This document shows positions 25,083-35,467 of a stretch of DNA of 42,765 bases, one piece after another. Within the stretch, counting starts at the first letter, position 1, and the number at the start of each line of letters is the position of its first letter. Both the position numbers and the translations under genes were made by a program. The notes beneath the pieces were generated by a model. The model saw nothing but the letters and a program-made list of their open reading frames with translations, had not been told where the DNA came from and did not search any database. The DNA comes from Promethearchaeota archaeon. Lineage in GTDB: Archaea > Asgardarchaeota > Lokiarchaeia > Sigyniarchaeales > SOKP01. The stretch covers positions 1-42,765 of the forward strand of contig JAHLWP010000035.1 in assembly GCA_019057865.1 (NCBI GenBank), given 5' to 3'.

Positions 25083-25616
25083 ATGCAAAGTTCATGGATA
25101 TTTAAAGTAATTGTGGCAGGGGCTGGTGGAGTTGGAAAAACTGCTATGATAACTCGTTATTGTACAGGGAGATTCGAAGAAGGGTATAAAATGACTATAG
25201 GTGCAGGTTTTTATACAAAATCTGAAATTCTTGATACAGGAGAAGCTGTTAAAATGCAACTCTGGGATTTTGCAGGAGAAAAACGTTTTCGCGAACTTCT
25301 ACCCGACTATTGTAAAGGGGCTAGTGGAGCATTCATATGTTTTGATATAAGCGATTATGATACATTTAGAGAAATACCTGAATGGCTTAAGATCATCCGC
25401 CAAAAAGCTGGATTTATACCAATAATTCTTATGGGTATGAAATGGGATCTACCCAACCATGAAGTTGTTTACGAAATTGCAAATGATTATGCTGAAAAAG
25501 CTAAATGTAATCAGTGCGTATTTTGTTCTTCGAAAGGAAATATCAATGTAACAGATTCTTTTCAGGCCATGGCAAAATGGTTAATCTATTATGCCACTCA
25601 AACAAATATGATATAA
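25083..25616 (+). CDS. Ras/Rab-like small GTPase (Asgard type)
   Basis: The 177-residue domain fills the protein: P-loop GAGGVGKT (13-20), switch I Thr38, G3 WDFAGEKRF (61-69), G5-like SSKG (149-152). Two departures are notable. The catalytic Gln of DxxGQ is replaced by Glu66 in DFAGE, and the G4 motif NKxD reads M119-K-W-D122, losing the Asn that contacts guanine. There is no C-terminal Cys for prenylation (it ends TQTNMI). It is closest in look to the Rab/Ras group abundant in Asgard archaea. Target unknown; roadblock proteins in the window are natural partner candidates. Confidence 0.9.
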   Translation: MQSSWIFKVIVAGAGGVGKTAMITRYCTGRFEEGYKMTIGAGFYTKSEILDTGEAVKMQLWDFAGEKRFRELLPDYCKGASGAFICFDISDYDTFREIPEWLKIIRQKAGFIPIILMGMKWDLPNHEVVYEIANDYAEKAKCNQCVFCSSKGNINVTDSFQAMAKWLIYYATQTNMI

Positions 25617-25707
25617 TATTAAAATTCTGATTTTAATCTGGTTTTATTAAACAGTAAAAGCTAAATATAATATTTAATAAAATTATTATAAAATAATCAT
25701 AAAAAGC

Positions 25708-25902
25708 GCCTCTGTAGCTCAGTTAGGTAGAGCACCGCCTAAATTATGTGCGCCTAAAGCACCCGGCTAAGTAAGCTTGATTTCACAGCTTCTCCGGAAG
25801 TTAACCGGGCGGTCGCATGTTCGATATTCTGTCTGATGATATCCAGACAGAACGGGTTCCATACAATGTTCGAGCTCCAAGCAGTGGGAAAAGCCAGGGG
25901 CG
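25708..25902 (+). tRNA. tRNA-Asn(GTT) apparently interrupted by four introns
   Basis: A 195-base gene folds to a 74-base mature tRNA: acceptor GCCTCTG/CAGGGGC, D-arm GCTC/GAGC, anticodon stem CCCGG/CCGGG with loop CTGTTAA, variable CGGTC, T-arm GCATG-TTCGATC-CATGC, discriminator G25902. The body matches archaeal tRNA-Asn. The inserted pieces are about 27 nt (between D-arm and anticodon stem; hairpin GTGC/GCAC), 31 nt (between 33 and 34; AAGCT/AGCTT), 33 nt (T-loop; TTCTGTCTG/CAGACAGAA) and 30 nt (3' T-stem; TGTT/AAGCA). They total 121, exactly the excess. Junctions are assigned by eye; the fourth is the least certain. Confidence 0.8.
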
Positions 25903-25973
25903 CTTTACTTCTCTTTTAAAATAATAATAAAAAAGAGTGTGAAATTTTATATTTATTATTTAATCAATTATAA

Positions 25974-26114
25974 TGCTCCCGCCGGGATTCGAACCCGGGT
26001 CGCAGGGGTTTTCCCTATAGACGAAGGAAATAGGTCTATATGAAGGCCCCGTATGCCACGCCCTTTCCTTCTCAATATTGAAGGGATTGATTGGCCAGAC
26101 TACACTACGGGAGC
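25974..26114 (-). tRNA. tRNA-Glu(TTC) with two introns
   Basis: Acceptor GCTCCCG (26114-26108) pairs with CGGGAGC, and the discriminator is A25974. The D-arm GTGTAGTCTGGCCAATCA is that of archaeal tRNA-Glu. T-arm CCGGG-TTCGAAT-CCCGG is regular. One intron of about 36 nt lies between D-arm and anticodon stem, and a second of about 31 nt, with hairpin ATAGAC/GTCTAT, lies in the anticodon loop at the canonical 37/38 site (a clean bulge-helix-bulge with CCTT/AGGG). The mature loop reads CCTTCAA, so position 33 is C instead of the nearly universal U. About 67 nt are removed, leaving 74. Confidence 0.85.
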
Positions 26115-26358
26115 AAATTTTTATCTAATTAATTTTTTTTATCCTTATGATAGAGTAATCAAATAATATTATTCAAAGAATTTGATAAATCACGACTTAT
26201 GTATAATTTTGTAATTATTTTTTAATTTTAAATTTTTTCATAATCTATTTTGGAAAATTAGACTTAGTAATTAATTAACTCTTAAAATAAGTATCTTTTG
26301 TACAAATTCATTGAAATTTCTAAATTTGATATTTTAATTTATGTGGTATTGAATCTAA

Positions 26359-26443
26359 TGCGGGAAGGGAGATTTGAACTCCCGAACTCCTACGAGAATG
26401 GATTCTAAGTCCACCACCTTTGACCAGACTTGGCGATTCCCGC
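26359..26443 (-). tRNA. tRNA-Leu(TAG), no intron
   Basis: Acceptor GCGGGAA (26443-26437) pairs with TTCCCGC, discriminator A. The anticodon loop CTTAGAA sits between TGGA and TCCA, giving TAG. A long variable arm (CTCG...GAG) and T-arm GGGAG-TTCAAAT-CTCCC mark a class II leucine tRNA of 85 nt. It is the only tRNA in the window without an intron. Confidence 0.95.
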
Positions 26444-26613
26444 TTTTTGAGATTAAATTGTAGATTTATTATTTAATTAAAATGGTTAGAAATAAATAAA
26501 TTTTATATTTGTGAACTTAGTTCTAAATACGATTGAATTAAAAGAAAAAAATTTATTATTATATATAATATAAAAATTTTATATTAATAATAAAAAAAAA
26601 GCCTGAGTTTTTT

Positions 26614-27612
26614 ATGAGTGTAAGGGAATCTTTAATTAAACATTTAACGTCTATTTTACGGGCATCTGAAGGAACAATCTTAGTAGTTCTATGTGATCAA
26701 AATGGTCTATCTATAGCTAAAATTGGCAGGAAAAGTGATATAGATTTAAATCCAAATCAAATAACAAGTTTAGCATCAGCAGCGTTTTCTGCTAGTCAAG
26801 AAAATTGGGAAGATTTGAACATTAAAGATCAAGTTATTTCATTTTCATATTTTGATAAGATTTGTTTGATAACAATAAGAATTAATGAAACTCTTCTTAC
26901 AATAGTTCATGATTATCATAAAGAATGGCCATTAGATGCTGATAATCTAGCTAGTTCTATGTATTATTTAAAACAAAAGTTAGGTGATTTTTTTGGGGGT
27001 GGCAGAGAATCTGAAAAAGAAATTGAAGAGTTTTGCGATAAAGTTCGAAGTGCTACGTATCTTTTCGGGATGGGATCAGAAGTTCCTTTTACATCATACC
27101 TCCCTGAAAAAATTGATAAATCAGATATCTTAAATTCTATAAGCACTGTTTTGGATTCTGTTCAAAATCCTATATTTATCAGGTATAGTTTAGTTAGCCC
27201 TTCTGGTTTGACTTTAGATGCTCGAGAAGTTAGTGGGAAAGATTTACCTGTTTCCGTTGAAGCATTTTCTGCAAATGCTAACGTAGCATTTCAAAAAATG
27301 AAAGAAGAATCAGAAGGAAGCTCAATTGGTGATCTCTTAAGTTATATAGCAATCGCAGGTCAAGATACTGAAAATTTTTATGGTCTTCTCGCAAGTCCTT
27401 CAGGAAAAATAAATTTTTCAAAAATGGAAGATACTTCAAATGTTCAGGAAATATCTTTTATTGGATTGTTTACATTAACATATGGAGGTATTCCCGTTAT
27501 TAGTGAAGCCAGAAATATTATTTTTTCAATATTAGAAATTCTTGGGAGTGAAAAAACGACACAGAACTTCATTGAGTCTATAAATGTTCTTACTAGTTAT
27601 AAATATGATTAA
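26614..27612 (+). CDS. Tandem roadblock/LC7-like domain protein
   Basis: The 332-residue protein has two roadblock-like units. The first (about 5-105) reads LTSILRASEGTILVVLCDQNGLSIAKIG, a helix SLASAAFSASQENW, then VISFSYFDKICLITIRINETLLTIVHD. The second (about 165-315) has SISTVLDSVQNPIFIRYSLVSPSGLTLDAR and later FYGLLASPSGKI, EISFIGLFTLTYGGIPVISEA. A helical linker joins them. Roadblock domains dimerise and act on Ras-family GTPases, and tandem forms may behave as built-in dimers. It starts 170 bases after tRNA-Leu and 1 kb from the small GTPase. The second unit is less certain. Confidence 0.65.
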   Translation: MSVRESLIKHLTSILRASEGTILVVLCDQNGLSIAKIGRKSDIDLNPNQITSLASAAFSASQENWEDLNIKDQVISFSYFDKICLITIRINETLLTIVHDYHKEWPLDADNLASSMYYLKQKLGDFFGGGRESEKEIEEFCDKVRSATYLFGMGSEVPFTSYLPEKIDKSDILNSISTVLDSVQNPIFIRYSLVSPSGLTLDAREVSGKDLPVSVEAFSANANVAFQKMKEESEGSSIGDLLSYIAIAGQDTENFYGLLASPSGKINFSKMEDTSNVQEISFIGLFTLTYGGIPVISEARNIIFSILEILGSEKTTQNFIESINVLTSYKYD

Positions 27613-27693
27613 GGATAAGAAAACTCATGATTTATGAGAATATATATTCCTACTATTAGATAATAATGTAATAGTTGACTTAAAGGTTGAGTT

Positions 27694-28155
27694 ATGAAGG
27701 ATGATAACTCTATAGTATACATGCCAAAGATTTATTGTCTTCATTATAGAGAGTGTGATCCAAAAAAATGCACAGCCTTAAAACTAAAGAAATTTAACTT
27801 ATTAAAAATAATAAAAAAAATCAAGGGTGTATTGAATAATTCAATTGTTCTAAATCCTTTCGCTCGAACAGAACTAACCATTGATGATAGGGAAATTATC
27901 ATTAGATATGGTCTTACTGTAATTGATTGTTCTTGGAATAAGCTTTTGGATTTAAATAAATTTAATTTAGGAGTATCGCGTAGATTACCTCCTTTATTGG
28001 CAGCAAATCCAACAAATTATGGAAAATGGGAAAAGTTGAGTTCTGTAGAAGCAATAGCAGCTACTTTTTTTATTACTGGTTTTTATAATTATGCAGAATT
28101 ATTGCTTTCTAAATTTCATTGGGGGAGCCAATTTAAGAATTTAAATAAATTTTAA
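27694..28155 (+). CDS. tsr3: Tsr3-type rRNA aminocarboxypropyltransferase
   Basis: The 153-residue protein follows the Tsr3 (DUF367) family: N-terminal YCLHYRECDPKKCTALKL, then NSIVLNPFARTELTIDDREI, VIDCSWNKLLDL and SRRLPPLLAANPTNYGKWEKLSSVEAIAAT. The last run is the most conserved part and builds the S-adenosylmethionine pocket. Tsr3 adds the aminocarboxypropyl group to a hypermodified pseudouridine of 18S/16S rRNA. The start follows a clear GTTGAGTT stretch; an N-terminal extension of about 10 residues precedes the family start (the second Met, MPKIYC, is the likely alternative). It is convergent with the thermosome gene. Confidence 0.93.
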   Translation: MKDDNSIVYMPKIYCLHYRECDPKKCTALKLKKFNLLKIIKKIKGVLNNSIVLNPFARTELTIDDREIIIRYGLTVIDCSWNKLLDLNKFNLGVSRRLPPLLAANPTNYGKWEKLSSVEAIAATFFITGFYNYAELLLSKFHWGSQFKNLNKF

Positions 28156-28182
28156 AAAAATAAGTAAGATTAAAATAAAGTT

Positions 28183-29787
28183 CTATTCTCCACTACTCTT
28201 TGAGAGTCCTGAAGCGGCAATTACATCGTCAATCTTTAATATCATCGAGGAGACTTCTGTTGCTGATTGTATTGCTTGGGTTAAAATGGACAATGGTTCA
28301 AGAACACCTAATTGTACCATGTTATCTGGTTTTCCAGTATCAATATTTACTCCATTGGCCTTACCGTCATCATTTTCATGTTTAGATCTTAGTTCAACAA
28401 TTAAATCAACTGGATTATAACCCGCATTTTCTACTAATGTTTTTGGTATAATCTCCAAAGCATTAGCATAAATTTCTATTGCTAATTGTTCTCTACCCCC
28501 AATTGATCTTGCATATGCCCTTAGTCGCTTTGCTAATTCTATTTCGGAAGCACCTCCACCAGGTAAAATATAAGGTAATTCTATTGCTGCTTTTACTACT
28601 GATAATGCATCATGTAACATTCTTTCTGCTTCATCGACCACATGTTCGATTCCTGCTCTAATTAATATACTAACAGCCTTAGGATCAGTACATTCTGAAA
28701 CAAAAATCATATTATCATCTCCGATTTTCTTTTCTTCTACTTTTCCAGAATTTCCTAAATCTTGTGGGGTAATTTCAAAAATATTGTTAATAATTCTCGC
28801 ATTAGTAGCTCTTGCTAGTTTCTCCATATCAGATCTTTTAACTCTCCTAATACAAATGATATTCTCCTTAGCAAGGAAGTTCTGAGCTTTATCATCAACT
28901 CCTTTCTGGCAAAATACAACGTTAGCACCTACTTCTTTTAATTTTGCAACACGATTTTTTAACATATTTGCTTCTTCTTCAAGAAATTTATTTATTTGAT
29001 CCGGGGTCTGAATTCTTATTTCAGCATCAAACTCTGTTTTCTCAACTTCTAAAGAAGAGTTTATTAAGGCAATTTTTGCATTTTTAAGAGATTTTGGCAT
29101 CATTGGATGAACTATTTCTTTATCAACGATAATTCCATCAATAATATTAGTGTCTAAAAGGCTTTTTCCTTCTTTTTTGATTATCTGGATTTGATCCAAA
29201 TCAATTATAACATTATCACCACGTTGTTCTTTAATTTGACTAACTGCTTTTACAGCGATGCTAGCAAAATGACTTTTTACACCCGTTATTAATTTACTAT
29301 TCATTGATGTTTCTGCAACTTTAGTTAATATGTTATTGTCATTGATATCTATTTTGATTGCAAGATCCAGTAAAATTTCTTTACTTTTTAAAAGGGCCTT
29401 TCTATACCCTCTAAAAATTATTGTGGGATGTACTGATTGTTCCATTAATTCTTCTGCAAGATTTAATAGTTCTCCAGATATAATTACGCTAGTCGTTGTA
29501 CCATCTCCAACTTTTTCATCTTGAGTTTTTGCTACTCCAACTATCATTTTAGCTGCTGGGTGTTCAACATCAATAGTATCTAAGATGGTTGCTCCATCAT
29601 TTGTTATTGTAACATCTCCTAATGAGTCAACTAGCATTTTATCCATGCCTTTTGGTCCTAATGTAGTTCTTACTGCTTCTGCTACTGCTTTTGCGGCGGC
29701 TATATTATTTTTTTGGGCATCTTTTCCACGTTTTCTTTCGGTCCCTTCTTTTAAAATGAGGATAGGGACACCTGATAATTGTGCCAT
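28183..29787 (-). CDS. thsA: Thermosome subunit (group II chaperonin, CCT-like)
   Basis: A full 534-residue subunit with [10 protein letters not shown] (41-50), [13 protein letters not shown] (57-69), GDGTTTS (94-100) and, near the C terminus, [10 protein letters not shown], the standard ATP-binding and hydrolysis motifs. It folds proteins in a two-ring chamber with a built-in lid. The C terminus ends [10 protein letters not shown], lacking the Gly-Gly-Met tail seen in many thermosomes. Its promoter region holds a TATA box and a long palindrome. Only one subunit gene is in the window; others may exist elsewhere. Confidence 0.97.
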   Translation of the reverse strand: MAQLSGVPILILKEGTERKRGKDAQKNNIAAAKAVAEAVRTTLGPKGMDKMLVDSLGDVTITNDGATILDTIDVEHPAAKMIVGVAKTQDEKVGDGTTTSVIISGELLNLAEELMEQSVHPTIIFRGYRKALLKSKEILLDLAIKIDINDNNILTKVAETSMNSKLITGVKSHFASIAVKAVSQIKEQRGDNVIIDLDQIQIIKKEGKSLLDTNIIDGIIVDKEIVHPMMPKSLKNAKIALINSSLEVEKTEFDAEIRIQTPDQINKFLEEEANMLKNRVAKLKEVGANVVFCQKGVDDKAQNFLAKENIICIRRVKRSDMEKLARATNARIINNIFEITPQDLGNSGKVEEKKIGDDNMIFVSECTDPKAVSILIRAGIEHVVDEAERMLHDALSVVKAAIELPYILPGGGASEIELAKRLRAYARSIGGREQLAIEIYANALEIIPKTLVENAGYNPVDLIVELRSKHENDDGKANGVNIDTGKPDNMVQLGVLEPLSILTQAIQSATEVSSMILKIDDVIAASGLSKSSGE

Positions 29788-29825
29788 TTAATTTTCACTT
29801 TCAAAATTTTAATTTTAATAATTTT

Positions 29826-29835
29826 CTTTATATAG
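29826..29835 (-). promoter_or_regulatory. TATA box of the thermosome gene
   Basis: On the minus strand CTATATAAAG lies 39-48 bases before the ATG, preceded by purines that could serve as a BRE. A transcript start 25 bases downstream would give a leader of about 17 bases. Confidence 0.6.
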
Positions 29836-29899
29836 ATCTCTAAGTCATAAAATTAAAAAAGTTTACGAAAATTAACTAGTATTAAGTTGTTTAAAGGAT

Positions 29900-29919
29900 A
29901 TATTCAAAATTTTGAATAT
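29900..29919. promoter_or_regulatory. Perfect 20-bp palindrome upstream of the thermosome
   Basis: ATATTCAAAATTTTGAATAT is its own complement. It lies about 65 bases upstream of the TATA box, a place suited to an activator or repressor dimer such as a heat-stress regulator. No regulator gene is adjacent. Confidence 0.5.
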
Positions 29920-30160
29920 CTTATCTCTTTCTTTAAATAAAAAGAATAAGATTAATAACAAACTTAATGTTATTATTTAGAAATTTAAAGATTTAATGAA
30001 TAAGACCTTTTTGTTCTTTTATTGTAATAATAAAAATATAAACTAATTTTTACCAAAATTATGTTTATATTAATTTTTTGTGGAATTTGATTCTCTTCCT
30101 CTAAATTTTAGTGTTGTTTTTAATCTCAAAGAATTATTTATTGATAAATGAGATGTAATT

Positions 30161-31942
30161 TTGATATCTTTTTTAATTTTTTTGATTATAAGTCTATTTT
30201 GTTTATTAACAAATATTATTTTCTACATATATAGGAAAAGAAAATATTTTTTATATAGGATTAAAATTTTACTTTTCATATTTTTTGCATTTTCAGCAAT
30301 CCTAGTTATAGTGAATATCCCTTTTTTTATTTTCAATCATTCAAAATATTTCATAGATAATGATTATGAATTTACTATTCCTATGATAATCTTTAATTTA
30401 TCAAATTTTATGTTAGGCATATCGATTATTCTTTTTCTTTTAACCTTTTTTCATTTTGATAAGACCATAATAGATCTTGATATACCCTCACGATTAGAAT
30501 CTAAAAAGGGTAATATTCTTATAGGGAGAATTCTAAGGGGGAAAATTAAAAAACAGAGATTTATTTTATCTATTAAGGACCTTGAGAAACATATGTTTAT
30601 TTGTGGAGCAACAGGTACAGGTAAAAGCAATTTTCTTCAAAATTTATTAATAAATTTTACAAAAGTTCAAAACATCCCCTTTTTCTTAGTCGAATTTAAA
30701 GGAGAATACCATTTTTTACAAAAAAAAATTAATAATGTACTCATTCTTTGGCCTGGAGAAAACTTTTCAATAAATATCTTTAATCCTGAAAGTTCAAATC
30801 CAATCATTCATGCTGAAAGAATATTTGATATTTTGAAAAGTGGACAGTTTCTAGATGATAGTTCGGAATATTCTCCTCAAATGGAGAAAGTTCTAGTTGA
30901 AATATTGACAAAGGTTTGCCAAAGTAAAAATCTTCAAAATTGGAAAGGTTTTGAAGACTTTTGTGGAGAATATCTTAAAGAAAATAAGGGGAATATTCCG
31001 ATGTTAAACCAAACTCTTATTAGTATTAAAAATCGAATAAGAAGATTTTCGACTGGACCATTGAATTCAATATTTGAAGAAGAAAATGAAATTAATATAA
31101 ACAAATTATTTAAAAGAAATATAATTTTAGATTTAAGCTCAATCATTCGCTTAGGTGGTGAAAAAGAAGATGCACTCTTTTTCTTAAATATGATATTGAA
31201 ATATTTATGGGATAAGAATTTATCTAAAGGAGCTTATAATTTCAAAGGTATTAAACACATTACAATAATTGAAGACGCTCAATACTTTGCTCCAAGAGAT
31301 TTAAGGAGAAAAAATAAATTAACTACTTATTTAGAAGATATTGCTTTATTACAGAGAGGGACAGGGGAATGTTTAATTACTTTAGCTTCACGCCCCGATA
31401 TCAGTAGAGACATTCTCGCTAATAATGGAATCGTTTTAACTTTCAAAAATCATATAGAAAAAGATATTATGTGTGAGTTGTTAAACCTTGATATAGAAAA
31501 AAAACATTACTTATCAATTTTAGAGGAGGGGCAGTGTATCATAAGGATAAATTCAATCAAAGAACCCTTTTTATTAAAGATTCCACTTATTAAAGATGAA
31601 TCTCTATCCATTTCAGAGATATCTAAAACTAATAGTCTTATTATGGAATCAATTAAAAGTAATATCAATACAATACCAAAAATTCAAAAGAAAAAATTGT
31701 TAATTTATCTGAGAAAAATTTTTAGTTTTTTTATCAGAAAAAGTAAAAAGTTTTCTTCGATTTTTAAAAAGAAAAACAAGAAAATAATAGAAAATCAAAA
31801 CTTACCTTTTAAGAATAACCCTGTTTCGAATCAGTTGAATTTTGAAGAGAAACTTTTAAATAAAAATTTACAGGAACATTCTTTTAAAAATTTACAATCT
31901 TATATAAATAATTTATATAATCAGCAAATCAAAGAGGAATAA
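30161..31942 (+). CDS. Membrane-anchored HerA/FtsK-like P-loop ATPase
   Basis: Three membrane helices (about 1-23, 34-57, 74-97) precede a RecA-like ATPase: Walker A GATGTGKS (149-156) in HMFICGATGTGKSNFLQNLL, VEFKGEYHF, Walker B HITIIED (366-372), and RGTGECLITLASRPDIS with a likely sensor Arg. The ATPase core is HerA/VirD4-like (DUF87-type), used for pumping DNA or protein. The last 110 residues are basic and low-complexity. The start is TTG at 30161; a nearby upstream ATG is followed by a stop. Unlike soluble HerA it has membrane anchors and no NurA neighbour, so a role in DNA transfer or a membrane process is possible. Confidence 0.75.
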   Translation: MISFLIFLIISLFCLLTNIIFYIYRKRKYFLYRIKILLFIFFAFSAILVIVNIPFFIFNHSKYFIDNDYEFTIPMIIFNLSNFMLGISIILFLLTFFHFDKTIIDLDIPSRLESKKGNILIGRILRGKIKKQRFILSIKDLEKHMFICGATGTGKSNFLQNLLINFTKVQNIPFFLVEFKGEYHFLQKKINNVLILWPGENFSINIFNPESSNPIIHAERIFDILKSGQFLDDSSEYSPQMEKVLVEILTKVCQSKNLQNWKGFEDFCGEYLKENKGNIPMLNQTLISIKNRIRRFSTGPLNSIFEEENEININKLFKRNIILDLSSIIRLGGEKEDALFFLNMILKYLWDKNLSKGAYNFKGIKHITIIEDAQYFAPRDLRRKNKLTTYLEDIALLQRGTGECLITLASRPDISRDILANNGIVLTFKNHIEKDIMCELLNLDIEKKHYLSILEEGQCIIRINSIKEPFLLKIPLIKDESLSISEISKTNSLIMESIKSNINTIPKIQKKKLLIYLRKIFSFFIRKSKKFSSIFKKKNKKIIENQNLPFKNNPVSNQLNFEEKLLNKNLQEHSFKNLQSYINNLYNQQIKEE

Positions 31943-31976
31943 ACTTTAAGATATTAAGATTCTATAAATTATATAT

Positions 31977-33188
31977 ATGACATTAACAGTAGGTATCGTA
32001 GGAAAGCCTAGCAGTGGAAAAACTACTTTTTTAAATGCTGCTTGTTTAACCAATGCTAAAGTTAGCGAAATTCCTTTCACTACAATAGAGCCTAATAAGG
32101 GTGTTACTTACATAAAAACGGATTGTGTGTGTAAAGAATTAAATGTTAGTGATAATGCAAAAAATTCTTTTTGTATTGATGGTTTTCGCTTTATACCTAT
32201 AAATTTATTAGATGTAGCTGGGCTAGTCCCAGATGCCCATAAAGGAAAGGGATTAGGTAACAAGTTCCTCAATGATTTAATTATTGCAGATGCACTTTTG
32301 CATATTGTAGATATCACAGGAGCTCTTGATAAATCTGGTAAAATGGTTTCAATAGGGGAAAATGATCCATATGAGGATATTTTATTTTTGGAGAATGAAA
32401 TAGATTTATGGTTTAAAGAGATTATTGAAAGAGAAGATTGGAAAAGATTCACGAAAGGAATTTTATCAGAAAAGAAAATGATTGTTGATGCATTACATGA
32501 GAGACTTTCAGGTATCAAAATAAATAAAAAGGAAATTATTTTAGCTTTAAAAAATTCTAAATTAGAAACAAAAAATCCATTAGCATGGACAGCTCAAGAT
32601 ATTTTGATGTTTTCAAAGAAATTAAGAAAAATTTCTAAACCAATCATAATTATTGCAAATAAAATTGATAAAGAAATTAGTGAAAAAAATTTAAATGAAC
32701 TAAAAAGTAAATATAGTGGTCCAATTTTTCCGTGTAGTGCTTTAGCAGAACAGGTTTTAAGAAAATATCATGAAGATAAGGTCATTGAATATCTCCCTGG
32801 ATCAACAGATTTCAAAATTTTAAATCAACAAAAATTGAGCTCTAAAGAATTTGAAACATTAAAGAAGATAAAGGATAAAATATTAAGACCTTATCAAGGG
32901 ACAGGGATTCAAAAAGTTTTAAACTTCGCTACATTTAATGTGTCAAATCAGATTTGTGTTTATCCTGTATCTGATATTAATACCTATTCAGATAATAAAA
33001 ATAATGTTCTACCTGATGCTTTTCTAGTTGAAAAGGGAACTCTATTAAGAGACTTTGTCAGGGATAAAATTCATAGCGATTTAGCTAAGAATTTTATATT
33101 TGGTATTGATGCAAGAACAAAAAAACGGCTTGGAGAAAATTATGAACTAAAACACAATGATATTATCAAAATTGTGACTAACAAATAG
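31977..33188 (+). CDS. YchF/Obg-like GTPase of the archaeal type
   Basis: G1 is GIVGKPSSGKTTFLNA, switch I has FTTIEPNKGVTY, G3 is LLDVAGLVPDAHKGKGLGNKFL, and G4 is NKID within IIIANKID. G5 is likely PCSA. This is the OBG/YchF group with a C-terminal TGS domain (about 330-403: INTYSDNKN...FVRDKIHSDLAKNFIFGIDARTKKRLGENYELKHNDIIKI). At 403 residues it is normal for archaeal homologues. Such GTPases bind ribosomes; the exact role is not known. It begins 35 bases after the HerA-like gene and may share its transcript. Confidence 0.93.
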   Translation: MTLTVGIVGKPSSGKTTFLNAACLTNAKVSEIPFTTIEPNKGVTYIKTDCVCKELNVSDNAKNSFCIDGFRFIPINLLDVAGLVPDAHKGKGLGNKFLNDLIIADALLHIVDITGALDKSGKMVSIGENDPYEDILFLENEIDLWFKEIIEREDWKRFTKGILSEKKMIVDALHERLSGIKINKKEIILALKNSKLETKNPLAWTAQDILMFSKKLRKISKPIIIIANKIDKEISEKNLNELKSKYSGPIFPCSALAEQVLRKYHEDKVIEYLPGSTDFKILNQQKLSSKEFETLKKIKDKILRPYQGTGIQKVLNFATFNVSNQICVYPVSDINTYSDNKNNVLPDAFLVEKGTLLRDFVRDKIHSDLAKNFIFGIDARTKKRLGENYELKHNDIIKIVTNK

Positions 33189-33202
33189 AGTTGAATGAAA
33201 AA

Positions 33203-33358
33203 TTACTCTTCTTTTGAAGTTAATAGTATATATACAAGTATAATAATTAACAAAATAAGTCCAAATAATACTAATACAAAATTAAATAGTTCTACTTCAT
33301 CATCTGAAGCTTGATACAAAAAAAGAAGTGTTATTGTTAGAAAGTAATAAATTTTCAT
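33203..33358 (-). CDS. Very small membrane protein, 51 residues
   Basis: The frame from ATG 33358 to TAA 33203-33205 gives a hydrophobic N terminus (KIYYFLTITLLFLYQ, signal-peptide or first helix), an acidic middle (SDDEVELFNF) and a long hydrophobic helix (VLVLFGLILLIIILVYILL) ending SKEE. The composition, two helices around an acidic loop, is non-random for such AT-rich DNA, so I think it is real. No family recognised. Its end is 14 bases from the stop of the YchF-like gene. Confidence 0.5.
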   Translation of the reverse strand: MKIYYFLTITLLFLYQASDDEVELFNFVLVLFGLILLIIILVYILLTSKEE

Positions 33359-33525
33359 ATTATTAATGAATATTTAAAGAAAAATTTAAAAATTTCCTAT
33401 TTTTAATAATGAATATTTTGGGATTAATCCAATTTAAATAAAATCAGCAAATATTCTATTATTAATTTTGATTGAATTATAGTAATACTTTTACAGTCGT
33501 TTAATAGTAAATTTTTAAAAATAAA

Positions 33526-33628
33526 TGGACCTGACGGGAATTGAACCCGTGACCTCTTGAATGCAAGTCTTGTAAATCAAGCAAAATGCTTGTTTTTGTC
33601 AAGCGATCTTCCACTGATCTACAGGCCC
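33526..33628 (-). tRNA. tRNA-Ala(TGC) with one intron, downstream of 16S
   Basis: Acceptor GGGCCTG/CAGGTCC contains the G3:U70 pair that marks alanine tRNA. Loop CTTGCAT gives anticodon TGC; stem CTTGA/TCAAG; T-arm ACGGG-TTCAATT-CCCGT; discriminator A. An intron of 31 nt, with hairpin CAAGC/GCTTG, lies at the junction of the 5' anticodon stem and the loop (31/32 or one base either side), not at 37/38. The mature length is 72. It lies 300 bases downstream of the 16S gene on the same strand, where a 16S-tRNA-Ala-23S operon would have it. Confidence 0.92.
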
Positions 33629-35421
<1,793 letters not shown>

Positions 35422-35467
35422 AACTTAAATCGAAGCTTATCGCAAGGAGTTGATTTATTTCTTACTC

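Larger units (their letters stand above)
29788..30160. other. Divergent intergenic region, thermosome / HerA-like ATPase
   Basis: This 373-base AT-rich stretch contains no supported gene. It carries the thermosome TATA box (29826-29835, minus strand) and a perfect 20-bp palindrome (29900-29919). No clear promoter for the ATPase gene was seen. Confidence 0.6.

Noticed and set aside
25735..25812. Anticodon stem CCGCC/GGCGG for the 25708 tRNA
   Set aside because: It leaves no U33 and a two-base variable loop. Using CCCGG/CCGGG gives a normal tRNA-Asn.
28200..29791. Plus-strand frames inside the thermosome gene
   Set aside because: Shadows of a full-length conserved gene on the minus strand.
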